From Acidimicrobiales bacterium (GTDB taxonomy: Bacteria > Actinomycetota > Acidimicrobiia > Acidimicrobiales > CAIXPF01), in contig JADLEF010000391.1 in NCBI GenBank assembly GCA_020846295.1, forward strand, positions 1 through 51,118: a DNA stretch of 51,118 nt, given 5' to 3'. Below the pieces are notes generated by a model. It was not told the origin of the DNA. It saw only the letters and a list, made by a program, of their open reading frames with translations, and did not search any database. The first letter of the stretch is position 1; each line of letters begins with the position of its first letter. Positions 1-8,023 of this stretch are shown piece after piece. The translations under genes and the position numbers were made by a program.

Positions 1-1
1 G

Positions 2-679
2 ACCTTCATCACCAACGGCATCAACAGCGACCTCGTGATCGTGGCGGCCAAGACCGACCCGTCCCAGAAGCACAAGGGCATGTCGCTGCTCGTCGTCGAG
101 CGGGGCATGGCCGGCTTCGAACGGGGCCGCAACCTCGAGAAGGTCGGCAACCACAGCCAGGACACCGCCGAGCTGTTCTTCACCGACGTCGAGGTGCCCG
201 CCGCCAACCTGCTCGGCGCCGAGGGCCAGGGCTTCATGCACCTGGTCACCAACCTGCCCCAGGAGCGGCTGTCGATCGCGGTGGCGTGCATCGGCGCCGC
301 CCAGGCCGCCCTCAACTGGACGGTGGAGTACTGCAAGGAGCGCACCGCGTTCGGCCAACCCATCGGCAGCTTCCAGAACAGCCGCTTCAAGCTGGCCGAG
401 ATGCGCACCGAGATCGAGATCGGCACCCAGTACGTCGATCAGTGCGTCATGGCCCTCAACGCCGGGCGGCTCAGCGCCGAGGACGCGGCCATGGCCAAGT
501 GGTGGTGCAGCGAGCTGCAGAAGCGCACGGTGGACACCTGCGTGCAGCTGCACGGCGGCTACGGCTACATGCTCGAGTACCCCATCGCCCGCGCCTACGT
601 GGACGCCCGCATCACCACCATCTACGGCGGCACGACCGAGATCATGAAGGAGATCATCGGCCGCAAGATGGGCTTCTAG
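2..679 (+). CDS. Acyl-CoA dehydrogenase, C-terminal part (5' end outside window)
   Basis: The frame is open from the first bases, so only the last 225 residues of the protein are present. They cover the middle beta domain and the C-terminal helical domain of the acyl-CoA dehydrogenase family, FAD enzymes that introduce a trans-2 double bond into acyl-CoA thioesters and pass electrons to ETF. Recognisable family signatures are ERTAFGQPIG, the QLHGGYGY stretch and the C-terminal IYGGTTEIMKEIIGRKMGF block. In that last block the Glu after GTT sits where many members carry the catalytic base. Chain-length specificity cannot be read from this fragment. It converges on the phosphate operon with almost no gap. 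Confidence 0.93.
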   Translation, partial: TFITNGINSDLVIVAAKTDPSQKHKGMSLLVVERGMAGFERGRNLEKVGNHSQDTAELFFTDVEVPAANLLGAEGQGFMHLVTNLPQERLSIAVACIGAAQAALNWTVEYCKERTAFGQPIGSFQNSRFKLAEMRTEIEIGTQYVDQCVMALNAGRLSAEDAAMAKWWCSELQKRTVDTCVQLHGGYGYMLEYPIARAYVDARITTIYGGTTEIMKEIIGRKMGF

Positions 680-680
680 T

Positions 681-854
681 TCAGCGGCGGCGGGCGACCA
701 GCCAGTCGACCAGGAATAGCACGCTCAGCACTGCGTAGGCACACCCCAGCCAGAACGGGACGTAGCGCAGCCCCGACTCCGCCACCGGGATGAGCAGGAA
801 GCACACGGCGGCCATCACCGCGAAGATCGGGACCCGGCGGTCGAGGCGCGCCAT
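681..854 (-). CDS. Small two-helix membrane protein coupled to PiT gene
   Basis: A 57-residue protein whose ATG overlaps the stop codon of the upstream phosphate permease gene (TGATG arrangement), which suggests translational coupling. It has two hydrophobic segments, about residues 9-23 and 33-53, separated by a short polar loop, with a basic N-terminus (MARLDRR) and a basic C-terminus (ARRR). I do not recognise a family. Its position as last gene of the DUF47-PiT operon suggests a role near the phosphate permease, but that is inference. The frame extends far upstream inside the permease gene; only the part after this ATG is plausible as protein. Confidence 0.65.
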   Translation of the reverse strand: MARLDRRVPIFAVMAAVCFLLIPVAESGLRYVPFWLGCAYAVLSVLFLVDWLVARRR

Positions 855-1846
855 CAGGAGCCCACCCGGACGGCCAGCGAGGTCAGCGCCGCGATGGCAC
901 CGGCCCCGGGGATGGTGACCACCCAGGCCATGACCACCCGTCCGGCCACCCCCCACCGCACCGCCGACAACCGCCGCGAGGCTCCCACCCCGATGATCGA
1001 GCCGGTGATCGTGTGCGTGGTGGAGACGGGGATCCCGGCGTGGGAGGTGAAGAACAGGGTGAGCGCCGCGCCCGTCTCCGCCGACATCCCGCCGGCCGGC
1101 TGCAGCCGGGTGATGCGGCTCCCCATCGTCTTGACGATGCGCCAGCCGCCCGAGAGGGTCCCCAGGCCGATGGCGGTGTGCGAAGCGAGCACGACCCACA
1201 ACGGCACGTCGGCTCCCTTCGGCAGCTCGTTCGAGGCGATCAGCACGGCGAGGATGATGCCCATGGTCTTCTGGGCGTCGTTGCCGCCGTGACCCAACGA
1301 GTACGCCGCGGCGGACACGAGCTGCCCCTTGCGGAAGCCCTTGTTGAGCAGGTCGACCCGTCGGACCCGGTGGAAGATCCACTGCACGGCCAGGTTGAGG
1401 ATCAGCCCCAGCGCCAGACCGAGCAGCGGCGCGATCACGATGAACACCCCGATCTTGCGCAAGCCCTCGCTGACCAGCACGTCGAACCCGGAGCGCACCA
1501 CGGCGGCGCCGGCGATGCCGCCCACCAGCGCGTGCGACGAGGACGTGGGCAGGCCCAGGTAGAACGTCACGAGGTTCCAGCCGATCGCTCCGATCAGACC
1601 GGCGAAGATCACCCCGACGGTCAGCACCTCCTGATCGACCACCCCCTTGGCGATGGTGGAGGCCACCGCGGTGTGGAACACCAGGAAGGCGACGAAGTTG
1701 AAGGTGGCGGCCCACAACACGGCGTAGCGGGGCGAGAGCACCCGGGTGGCGACGACGGTGGCGATCGAGTTGGCCGCATCGTGGAAGCCGTTGGTGTAGT
1801 CGAAGGCGAGCGCGACGGCGATGGTGAGCAGAGCACCGAGGGTCAT
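854..1846 (-). CDS. pitA: Inorganic phosphate transporter, PiT family
   Basis: A 330-residue integral membrane protein, within the shorter size range of bacterial PiT permeases, which import metal-phosphate complexes by proton or cation symport. The two inverted PiT signatures are visible: NGFHDAANS near residues 19-27, and GHGGNDAQKTMG in the second half, with hydrophobic segments throughout. It starts 15 nt after the DUF47 gene, the usual partner of PiT permeases, and ends inside the start of a 57-residue membrane protein. The gene symbol is used in the family sense; substrate specificity beyond phosphate is not shown by the sequence. Confidence 0.92.
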   Translation of the reverse strand: MTLGALLTIAVALAFDYTNGFHDAANSIATVVATRVLSPRYAVLWAATFNFVAFLVFHTAVASTIAKGVVDQEVLTVGVIFAGLIGAIGWNLVTFYLGLPTSSSHALVGGIAGAAVVRSGFDVLVSEGLRKIGVFIVIAPLLGLALGLILNLAVQWIFHRVRRVDLLNKGFRKGQLVSAAAYSLGHGGNDAQKTMGIILAVLIASNELPKGADVPLWVVLASHTAIGLGTLSGGWRIVKTMGSRITRLQPAGGMSAETGAALTLFFTSHAGIPVSTTHTITGSIIGVGASRRLSAVRWGVAGRVVMAWVVTIPGAGAIAALTSLAVRVGS

Positions 1847-1861
1847 GGCGGGGTCCGGGGC

Positions 1862-2479
1862 TCAGGCGTGTTTGACCAGGATGGCGGCGACCACGTCGCT
1901 CACGTCCTCGATCTTGTCCATCGTGTCCTCCGCCGACTCGACCAGGTCCTTCCACTTGAGGACCTCCAGCGCGTCGAACTCGCCGGAGAACAGCCGACCG
2001 AGCGTGCGCCGGTAGATCTGGTCACCGGCCGTCTCCAGCCCGTCGATCCGCTCCAGCAGCGGCTTGAGACCCTTCATGGCGGCGAGGCCACCGAAGAGCT
2101 CGACGAGGACCGAGGACGCCTCGTCGATCACCGCCACCTGCTCGCGGAACTCGGGCAGCATGGTGTGGATCGGCACCAGGGTGAGCACCTCGGAGAGGTG
2201 GTAGATCCCGTCGACCACGTCGTCGAGGCCCTCGGCCAGGGCGTGGATGTCCTCGCGGTCGAACGGCGTGACGAACGTCGTGTCGAGGTTGTGCAGGATG
2301 TCCCGGGTGACCTGGTCGCCGACCTTCTCGGCCTCCCGCACCCTGGCGTGCTTGGTGTCCACGTCGGTGAAGTCCTCCACCAGCCCTCGCAACGCCCTGA
2401 TCGAGGTCTGCAGGTTCACCGCCGCTCGGTTGAACTGTTCGAAGAACTCGTCGTTGCTGGGGACCAAGCGAAAGCGCAT
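1862..2479 (-). CDS. DUF47 (PhoU-like) accessory protein of PiT permease
   Basis: A 205-residue, mostly helical, charged protein beginning MRFRLVPSNDEFFEQFNRAA, typical of the DUF47/UPF0111 family distantly related to PhoU. Members are encoded immediately upstream of PiT phosphate transporters and are thought to modulate them. I chose the ATG at 2479 because family homology begins there; the open frame runs 30 codons further upstream, but that stretch (rich in Pro and Arg) looks non-coding. First gene of a three-gene operon with the permease and a small membrane protein. Confidence 0.9.
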   Translation of the reverse strand: MRFRLVPSNDEFFEQFNRAAVNLQTSIRALRGLVEDFTDVDTKHARVREAEKVGDQVTRDILHNLDTTFVTPFDREDIHALAEGLDDVVDGIYHLSEVLTLVPIHTMLPEFREQVAVIDEASSVLVELFGGLAAMKGLKPLLERIDGLETAGDQIYRRTLGRLFSGEFDALEVLKWKDLVESAEDTMDKIEDVSDVVAAILVKHA

Positions 2480-2565
2480 GGGTTCGGGCTGCCTCCGTAC
2501 CGGTGGGACAGCGCACCCTAACCTCGCGGTGTTCACCGGATCGACACCGAGCCGTTGCCCGTCGT

Positions 2566-3279
2566 TCACCCCGCCGGAGCGGCGTCCGTCACGCTGTCCG
2601 GCTCCACGCCGAGCTGCTCACAGAGGGCGTCGAACCGCGCCGTGAGCCCGGCCAGCCGGCCCTCGAGCGCTTCCACCCGGCGCGACAGCTCGGCAACCGT
2701 GAGCCCGCCGGAGCCGGCCCCGGCGGACGAACCGCTCGCCACCACCCGGACCGGCCGAGGGGCGTCGAGGTGGCTGACGTCGATGTCGTCGCCGCAGAGC
2801 AGGTGCGCCCAGCGCTCCTCCTTCTGCCCCGGCCGGCGTTCCAGGCGGACCACCAACGCCTCGGGGGTGCGGGCCGCGAGCGAGGCGAGCACCGACTCCA
2901 CCTCGCCGAGGGACTCGAACCCGGCGGCACGGTCGGTCCGGGTGCGCAGCTCCCCCGCCGTCTGGGGCCCGCGCACCAGCAGCGCGCCGAGCAACGCCTG
3001 CGCCCGCCGGTCCAGCCCCCACGCCTCGCCCAGCACGTGCTTGTGCTTGGAGGCGCGCATCCCCTGGCTGCTGACCGTGCGGGCCAGGCCCGCCTGGCGC
3101 AGGCGCAGCATGGCCTGGTCGACATCGACGTCGCTGTAGTCCACCACCGGTTCGCGGTTGGTCTTCTGGTTGCAGGCCAGCCGCAGCGAGTTCGTCGTGA
3201 GCGGGTACTGCTCCGGGGTCGTCAGCTCCTTCTCGATGAGACACCCCAGCACGCGCACGTCTTCGGCGGTCAGATCCAT
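2566..3279 (-). CDS. YceH family protein (DUF480), winged-helix fold
   Basis: A 237-residue protein with the YceH/DUF480 signature at its start: LTAEDVRVLGCLIEKELTTP, then the conserved YPLTTNSLRLACNQKTNREPV region. The family folds as two tandem winged-helix domains (here about residues 1-85 and 90-170); the C-terminal 60 residues are acidic and coiled-coil-like. The molecular role is not established for this family; DNA or protein binding is presumed from the fold. It is divergently arranged with the aminotransferase gene at 3324, leaving 44 bp between starts. Confidence 0.9.
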   Translation of the reverse strand: MDLTAEDVRVLGCLIEKELTTPEQYPLTTNSLRLACNQKTNREPVVDYSDVDVDQAMLRLRQAGLARTVSSQGMRASKHKHVLGEAWGLDRRAQALLGALLVRGPQTAGELRTRTDRAAGFESLGEVESVLASLAARTPEALVVRLERRPGQKEERWAHLLCGDDIDVSHLDAPRPVRVVASGSSAGAGSGGLTVAELSRRVEALEGRLAGLTARFDALCEQLGVEPDSVTDAAPAG

Positions 3280-3323
3280 GGCTCGTCACGCTACCCGGCC
3301 CTCCGGGCGGCAAGACTGCGCCC

Positions 3324-4520
3324 ATGACCGATCGGATCGACGCCTCCCCCGCTGCCGCCTGGTTCGACACCGTCGACGTGGCCGCGCTCCGCGCCCGTGG
3401 CGGCGCCAAGTGGACGAAGTACGGCGACAGCGTGCTGCCGGCCTGGGTGGCCGACATGGACTTCCCGCCCGCCCCGCCCGTCGCCGCCGCCATCGAGGAC
3501 GTGCTGGCCCGCGGTCAGCTCGGCTACCCGGCGATGACGGAGTCCGACGCGGTGGCGGAGGCGTTCAGCGGGTGGGCGGCCCGACGCTACGGCTGGTCGG
3601 TGGACCCGTCGCTGGTGTTGGTCACCACCGACGTGCTGCAGCCGTTGCAGGCGCTGGTGCAGCTGTGCTCGGAACCGGGCGACGGCGTGGTGCTGCAGAC
3701 GCCGATCTACCCGCCGTTCCACACCGCGGTCACCGGCATCGGCCGGGTGATCGTGGAGAACCGGCTCGGTGCGGCCGACGAGGGCTACCCGATGGACCTC
3801 GAGGGTCTCGCCGCGGGGACCGACGAGCGCACGAGGATCGTGCTGCTCTGCAACCCGCACAACCCGAGCGGCCGCGTGTTCACCCGCGCCGAGCTGCTGG
3901 GCCTGGCCGAGCTCGCCATCGAGCGCGACTGGCTGGTGGTCAGCGACGAGATCCACGCCGACCTGCTCTATCCGGGCGCCACCCACATCCCGTTCGCCAC
4001 GCTCGGCCCGGAGGTGGCGGCGCGCACGGTGACGCTCACGTCGTCGACCAAGACGTTCAACATCGCCGGGCTGCGCCTGGCCATCGCCGTGTTCGGCACC
4101 CATGCGCTGCTCGAGCGCTACCGGTCGATCCCGCGCTTCCTGCTCGGCGGTTCGAACGTGATGGGCGTGGCCGCCTCGATCGCCGCCTGGCGCGACGGCG
4201 AGCCGTGGCTGGCCGCCCTCGTCGATCACCTGCGGACCAACCGCGACCTCGTGGTCGACACGGTCAACGCGTCGATGGCGGGCGTGCGCACCGTCGCCCC
4301 GGAGGCCACCTACCTGGCGTGGCTGGACTGCCGGGAGCTGCTGGCCTCGGGCCGAGCGTCGCACGCCGCCACCTTCTTCGTACAGGAGGCGGGGGTCGGG
4401 CTCAACGACGGCGCCGATTTCGGCGTGGTCGGCGAAGGGTTCGTGCGGCTCAACTTCGCCACCTCCCGCCCGGTGCTGCGCGAGATCCTGCAGCGGATGG
4501 TGGACGCCTGCGCCGGCTGA
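3324..4520 (+). CDS. PLP-dependent C-S lyase / aminotransferase, MalY-PatB type
   Basis: A 398-residue fold-type I PLP enzyme. Visible motifs are WVADMDFP at residues 41-48 (MalY/PatB hallmark), NPHNPSGR around 177-184, SDEIHADL at 207-214 (Asp208 contacts the PLP nitrogen) and SSTKTFNIAGL at 240-250 with the Schiff-base Lys243. Family members cleave cystathionine or cysteine S-conjugates (beta-elimination) and can act in methionine biosynthesis or sulfur scavenging; some are regulators instead. The neighbours do not narrow the substrate. Start ATG at 3324 follows a short divergent promoter region; no strong ribosome binding site is seen. Confidence 0.9.
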   Translation: MTDRIDASPAAAWFDTVDVAALRARGGAKWTKYGDSVLPAWVADMDFPPAPPVAAAIEDVLARGQLGYPAMTESDAVAEAFSGWAARRYGWSVDPSLVLVTTDVLQPLQALVQLCSEPGDGVVLQTPIYPPFHTAVTGIGRVIVENRLGAADEGYPMDLEGLAAGTDERTRIVLLCNPHNPSGRVFTRAELLGLAELAIERDWLVVSDEIHADLLYPGATHIPFATLGPEVAARTVTLTSSTKTFNIAGLRLAIAVFGTHALLERYRSIPRFLLGGSNVMGVAASIAAWRDGEPWLAALVDHLRTNRDLVVDTVNASMAGVRTVAPEATYLAWLDCRELLASGRASHAATFFVQEAGVGLNDGADFGVVGEGFVRLNFATSRPVLREILQRMVDACAG

Positions 4521-4529
4521 GCGGCGCGT

Positions 4530-5273
4530 TCAGCGCTTGACCGCAGCGGGATCGAACCCGACCGGCCAGACGGTGGCCGAGTCGTAGACGACGTCCTCGA
4601 TCTGGATCCCGGTGAGGTCGGCGCCATCGAGCACCGCGCCGCTCAGATCCGCGCCGACGAGGTTGGCCCGCTCGAGGTCGGCGTTGGTCAGGTCCGCACC
4701 GCGCAGGTCGGCCCTCGTCATGCTGGCCCGTTGCAGGCTGGCGTTGGTGAAGCGGGCCCCACGCAGGTGGGCGTCGCCGAGGTCGGCCCGGTCGAGCTTG
4801 GCGCCGGTCAGCGCCGCGCCCTCGAGGTTGGCGCCGATGAGCACCGCGTCGTTGAGGATGGCGTTGGTGAAATCGACGCGGTCGAGCTGGGCGCGGGTCA
4901 GCTGCGCGCTCCACAGCGAGGCGGCCTGGAAGGTCGCCCCGCTGGCCGTGGCGCGGATCAGCACCGCGCGAGACAGGTTGGCGTCGGTGAAATCGGCATC
5001 GGTGAGCACGGCGCGGCTCAGATCTGCCGCGGTCAGGTTGGCGCTGGTGAAGTCGACCTGGGCCAGGTTCTGGCGGACCAGGTCCTTGCGGGACAGGTTG
5101 GCCCCGATGTAGTCCACCCGGCGGGGACCGTTGTCGCTGTCGTCGACGGTGGAGAGCTGCGTGGTGCTGTCGTCGTCGGCCAGGACCTGGATGAGGGCGA
5201 AGCCGGCCAGGACGATCACGACGAGCTGCGGCCACGACTTGTCGGCAAAGACGTTCTTCAGCTTCACGGCCAC
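4530..5273 (-). CDS. Membrane-anchored pentapeptide repeat protein
   Basis: A 247-residue protein with one N-terminal membrane segment (about residues 15-32, PQLVVIVLAGFALIQVL), a short acidic linker and then about 30 A(D/N)LXX-type pentapeptide repeats from about residue 55 to 225. Such repeats form a right-handed quadrilateral beta-helix. Some members mimic DNA and protect gyrase (Qnr, MfpA), but this one is membrane-tethered, and most family members have no known role. A GTG start at 5273 is the only good start that retains the membrane segment. It is divergent from the gene at 5338 and convergent with the C-S lyase gene. Confidence 0.87.
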   Translation of the reverse strand: MAVKLKNVFADKSWPQLVVIVLAGFALIQVLADDDSTTQLSTVDDSDNGPRRVDYIGANLSRKDLVRQNLAQVDFTSANLTAADLSRAVLTDADFTDANLSRAVLIRATASGATFQAASLWSAQLTRAQLDRVDFTNAILNDAVLIGANLEGAALTGAKLDRADLGDAHLRGARFTNASLQRASMTRADLRGADLTNADLERANLVGADLSGAVLDGADLTGIQIEDVVYDSATVWPVGFDPAAVKR

Positions 5274-5337
5274 TGTCGGTCATTCTGGTCGCCGACCGCG
5301 CTCGGCACAACGACCCTCACTTTGGCAGGCTGGTCGG

Positions 5338-5790
5338 GTGCTGTGCTCCGAACGCCCGTCGTCCCCGTCCCGTCTCCGTCGTCGCCCGTCGTCGGCCGGG
5401 CGGCGCCACCTGCGACGCAGTGCGGCCGTCCTGCTGACCGCGGCGTTGCTCTGGGGTGGGGGGCTCACGTCGATCGCGCTGCTCGCCGCCGCCTCGCCGG
5501 CCGCTGCCCAGAGCGCCACCACCGCGGCCCCCACGCCGACGAGCACGCCGGTGACCGTGCCCGCCACCGACGTGACGGCCACCACCGCGGCGGAGCCGGC
5601 GGCCACGCCGAACATCATCCCCGGTCCCAACAGCGGGCGGGCGCCGGCCGACGCGGGCGAGCGCGGCGGCTGGCTCCAGGAGGCCCTCTTCTTCCTGATG
5701 TGCGGCGCGGTGCTGCTCATCGGGGGGCTGATCTGGCTCGATTCCCGCCGCTCCCGCCGCCGTCAGGGGCGCCTCGGCCGCACCGCCTGA
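5338..5790 (+). CDS. Secreted or membrane-anchored protein, Ala/Thr-rich
   Basis: A 150-residue protein from a GTG start. It has a basic N-terminus, a signal-peptide-like hydrophobic stretch (AAVLLTAALLWGGGLTSIAL) ending in an AAAQS-type cleavage site, an Ala/Thr/Pro-rich extracytoplasmic linker and a C-terminal membrane helix (LFFLMCGAVLLIGGLIWL) followed by Arg-rich residues. This is the topology of a small cell-surface protein with a positive-inside tail. I recognise no domain and cannot assign a function. The frame is also open further upstream, but that overlaps the divergent pentapeptide gene and lacks a signal sequence. Confidence 0.6.
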   Translation: MLCSERPSSPSRLRRRPSSAGRRHLRRSAAVLLTAALLWGGGLTSIALLAAASPAAAQSATTAAPTPTSTPVTVPATDVTATTAAEPAATPNIIPGPNSGRAPADAGERGGWLQEALFFLMCGAVLLIGGLIWLDSRRSRRRQGRLGRTA

Positions 5791-5800
5791 ACGGCCGCCG

Positions 5801-6448
5801 TCACGCCACGGTGAGCCCCGGGCGCAGCCCGATGTCCTCGTAGCGCTCGATCGGGCAGGAGGCGCGCCAGGCGGCCTCGTTGATGGCGTCGGTGATCGTC
5901 GCCGCCCGTCGCAGCCGCTCGGTGAACGCCGGCGTCCACCACGCCGCCCCCCAGCACCACGTCGAGCCGAGGTGCTCCGAGGGCTTTTCCACCACGCGAC
6001 GGCGGGCGAGGTCCACGACACCGAAGTGCCGCCACCGCTCCTCGGCGGCGGCGTCGTGGCAGAGCAGCTCGAGCTCGGCGCCGTGCCGAGCCGGCCCCGA
6101 GTCGGCCAGGAACGGGTTCGGGTCCAGGTAGGTGTCGGGGAACAGCAACTGCACCTCGCAGCCGGCCAGCGCGGGCGCAGCGCAGCGCAGCGCGTCGCTC
6201 AGCGCCCCGATCGGCCCGTGCTGCTGCACGACCTCGATGCACACCGTCGGCCAGGTGGCGCGCAGGTGCTGCACCAGCGCCTCCTTGCCCGGCCGGCTCA
6301 CCACGACGAGCGCCTCGACGCCCGCCCCGACCAGGTGCTCGACACTGTGGTCGATCACCGGGCGACCACGGTGCACGAGCAGTTCCTTCGGGCCGTCCAA
6401 CCCCAGTCGCGTCGCCTTGCCCGCCGCCGGTAACAGTCCAACCGCCAT
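5801..6448 (-). CDS. Sugar-1-phosphate nucleotidyltransferase-like protein
   Basis: A 215-residue protein with the N-terminal nucleotidyltransferase signature LPAAGKATRLG at residues 5-15, followed by GPKELL and a metal-binding-type FPDTY motif. This fold transfers NMP from NTP to sugar phosphates or related acceptors (RmlA/GalU/MobA superfamily). The protein is shorter than RmlA or GalU (about 290 residues) and has no C-terminal oligomerisation region, so the exact substrate is open. I chose the ATG at 6448 because the nucleotide-binding motif begins there; the upstream extension is Arg/Gly-rich and unlike coding sequence. Divergent from ribE. Confidence 0.8.
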   Translation of the reverse strand: MAVGLLPAAGKATRLGLDGPKELLVHRGRPVIDHSVEHLVGAGVEALVVVSRPGKEALVQHLRATWPTVCIEVVQQHGPIGALSDALRCAAPALAGCEVQLLFPDTYLDPNPFLADSGPARHGAELELLCHDAAAEERWRHFGVVDLARRRVVEKPSEHLGSTWCWGAAWWTPAFTERLRRAATITDAINEAAWRASCPIERYEDIGLRPGLTVA

Positions 6449-6573
6449 CCGCCTAGCATGCCCGCCGTCGAGCCGGTCCCGTCGGTCCGGCGCCGCCTGT
6501 CCCCGGCACCACCGGTCCACGCCGGCGGTTCCGACTGGACCGGACCGGAGGCCCACACGGAGGATGGAGACCC

Positions 6574-7191
6574 ATGTTCACCGGGATCGTCGAAGAGTTG
6601 GGCACGTTCCTGGAGCGGCGGGGTGAACGATCCCGCTTCTCGGGCTCGGTGGTCCTCGACGGCGCCGGCCTCGGTGACTCGATCGCGGTCAACGGCTGCT
6701 GCCTGACCCTGGTCGAACAGGGCGCCGGCTGGTGGGAGGCCGACCTGTCCGACGAGACGCTGGCCCGGACCTGCCTCGGCGCCCTCGTCCCCGGCGACGT
6801 GGTCAACCTCGAGCGACCGCTGCGGGCCGACGGGCGCCTCGGCGGGCACGTCGTGCTGGGTCACGTCGACGCGGTGGGCGCCATCGCCGCGGTGCCGCCC
6901 GACCTGGCGGTCACCATCCCGCTCGCGCTCAGCCGCTATTGCGTGGAGAAGGGTTCGGTGACCATCGACGGGGTCAGCCTGACCATCGTGTCGGTCACCG
7001 ACCGGCCGCAGGACGGCGTGAGCGTGCTGCGCTTCGCCATCATCCCGCACACCGCGGCGGTGACCACGCTCGGCCACAAGGCGGTCGGCGCGCCGGTCGA
7101 CGTCGAGGTGGACATCCTGGCCAAGCACGTCGAGAAGCTCCTCAGCCCCTACGCCCCGGGCGGTACCCCGCCGGCGGACGGCGGTGGCTGA
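6574..7191 (+). CDS. ribE: Riboflavin synthase, alpha chain
   Basis: A 205-residue protein with the two homologous lumazine-binding barrels of riboflavin synthase. The first starts MFTGIVEELG and carries GDSIAVNGCCLTL; the second starts LGGHVVLGHVDAVG and carries KGSVTIDGVSLTI. The enzyme dismutates two 6,7-dimethyl-8-ribityllumazine molecules to riboflavin in the cytosol. A purine-rich GGAGG/GGAG region precedes the ATG. The other riboflavin genes (ribBA, ribH, ribD) are not in the window. The last 8 nt overlap the GTG of an ABC transporter ATPase gene, so the two are probably translated together, linking riboflavin synthesis with import of a small molecule. No convincing FMN riboswitch precedes it. 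Confidence 0.95.
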   Translation: MFTGIVEELGTFLERRGERSRFSGSVVLDGAGLGDSIAVNGCCLTLVEQGAGWWEADLSDETLARTCLGALVPGDVVNLERPLRADGRLGGHVVLGHVDAVGAIAAVPPDLAVTIPLALSRYCVEKGSVTIDGVSLTIVSVTDRPQDGVSVLRFAIIPHTAAVTTLGHKAVGAPVDVEVDILAKHVEKLLSPYAPGGTPPADGGG

Positions 7192-8023
7192 CGGCGGGAT
7201 CGTCGTGCGCGGCGTGGCCAAGAGCTTCCGCCGGCGCGGCGAGTTCACCCGCGCCCTGGCCTCGGTCGACCTCGACGTCCCCGAGGGGCAGTTCCTGGCG
7301 GTGATCGGGCCGAGCGGCTGCGGCAAGTCCACGCTGCTGCGGCTCATCGCCGGGCTCGCCACCCCTGACGACGGCAAGGTGGAGGTCGCCGGGCTCGACC
7401 CGCTGGCCGCCCGCGAGGCCAAGTGGTTCGGCCTCGTCCCGCAAGCACCGGCGCTGCTGCCCTGGCGCACGGTGCGGGCCAACATCGGGCTGTTGCGAGA
7501 GGTGAACAAGCGCGGCGGCCGCGCCAACGGCGACGGCCACCTGATCCCGGTCGACGTGGACACGCTCATCGCCGCGGTCGGTCTCACCGGCTTCGAGTCG
7601 GCGCTGCCCCACGAACTGTCGGGCGGCATGCAGCAGCGGGTGGCGCTGGCCCGGGCCTTCGCGCTCGGCGCACCGGTGCTGCTGATGGACGAGCCGTTCG
7701 CCGCCCTCGACGAGATGACCCGCGAGGAGATGCGCTTCCTCCTGTTGTCGATCTGGGAGGGCCGCGCCGCGGACGGGACCGCCGCCGCCCCCCGCGGCAG
7801 CGGTCGCCGGCCCCGTACCGTCGTGTTCGTGACCCACAGCCTGGAGGAGGCGGTGCTGCTCGCCGACCGCGTCGTGGTCATGTCCAGCCGGCCCGGCCGC
7901 ATCGTGGACGACATCGACATCGGGCTCGACCGTCCGCGCAGCGCCGCGCAGGAGGACAGCGACGCCTTCGTCGAGTACACGAGGCGCGTGCGCGCCGCGC
8001 TGCGCAGCGGAGCGGGCCGATGA
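7184..8023 (+). CDS. ABC transporter ATPase, nitrate/sulfonate/NMT1 type
   Basis: A 279-residue ATPase of the SsuB/TauB/ThiZ group. Walker A is GPSGCGKST at residues 42-50, the Q-loop lies in LVPQAPALLPW, the signature is LSGGMQQ near 146-152, Walker B plus D-loop is LLMDEPFAALD at about 166-176, and the H-loop is His218. A Gly/Ala/Arg-rich insertion of about 18 residues (about 193-210) precedes the H-loop strand and is unusual for the group. It starts by GTG inside the end of ribE and ends in an ATGA overlap with the permease gene. It would energise uptake by the permease at 8020 and binding protein at 8904. Confidence 0.92.
   Translation: MADGGIVVRGVAKSFRRRGEFTRALASVDLDVPEGQFLAVIGPSGCGKSTLLRLIAGLATPDDGKVEVAGLDPLAAREAKWFGLVPQAPALLPWRTVRANIGLLREVNKRGGRANGDGHLIPVDVDTLIAAVGLTGFESALPHELSGGMQQRVALARAFALGAPVLLMDEPFAALDEMTREEMRFLLLSIWEGRAADGTAAAPRGSGRRPRTVVFVTHSLEEAVLLADRVVVMSSRPGRIVDDIDIGLDRPRSAAQEDSDAFVEYTRRVRAALRSGAGR

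Noticed and set aside
855-1955. Long upstream extension of the 57-residue membrane protein frame across the PiT gene
   Set aside because: The extension is Arg/Gly/Pro-rich and antiphase to the clear PiT gene; only the last 57 codons after the overlapping ATG look like protein.
4540-4565. T-arm-like GGATCGAACCCG suggesting a tRNA
   Set aside because: It lies in the 3' end of the pentapeptide-repeat gene (FDPAAVKR) with no cloverleaf around it.
6449-6573. Possible FMN riboswitch before ribE (contains GCCGGCGG and GGACCGGA)
   Set aside because: The conserved RFN elements GGGTGxAATTCC, the second AATTCC-type loop and AGTCCGGATGGGAG are missing, and the region is too short. The matches are expected in GC-rich DNA.
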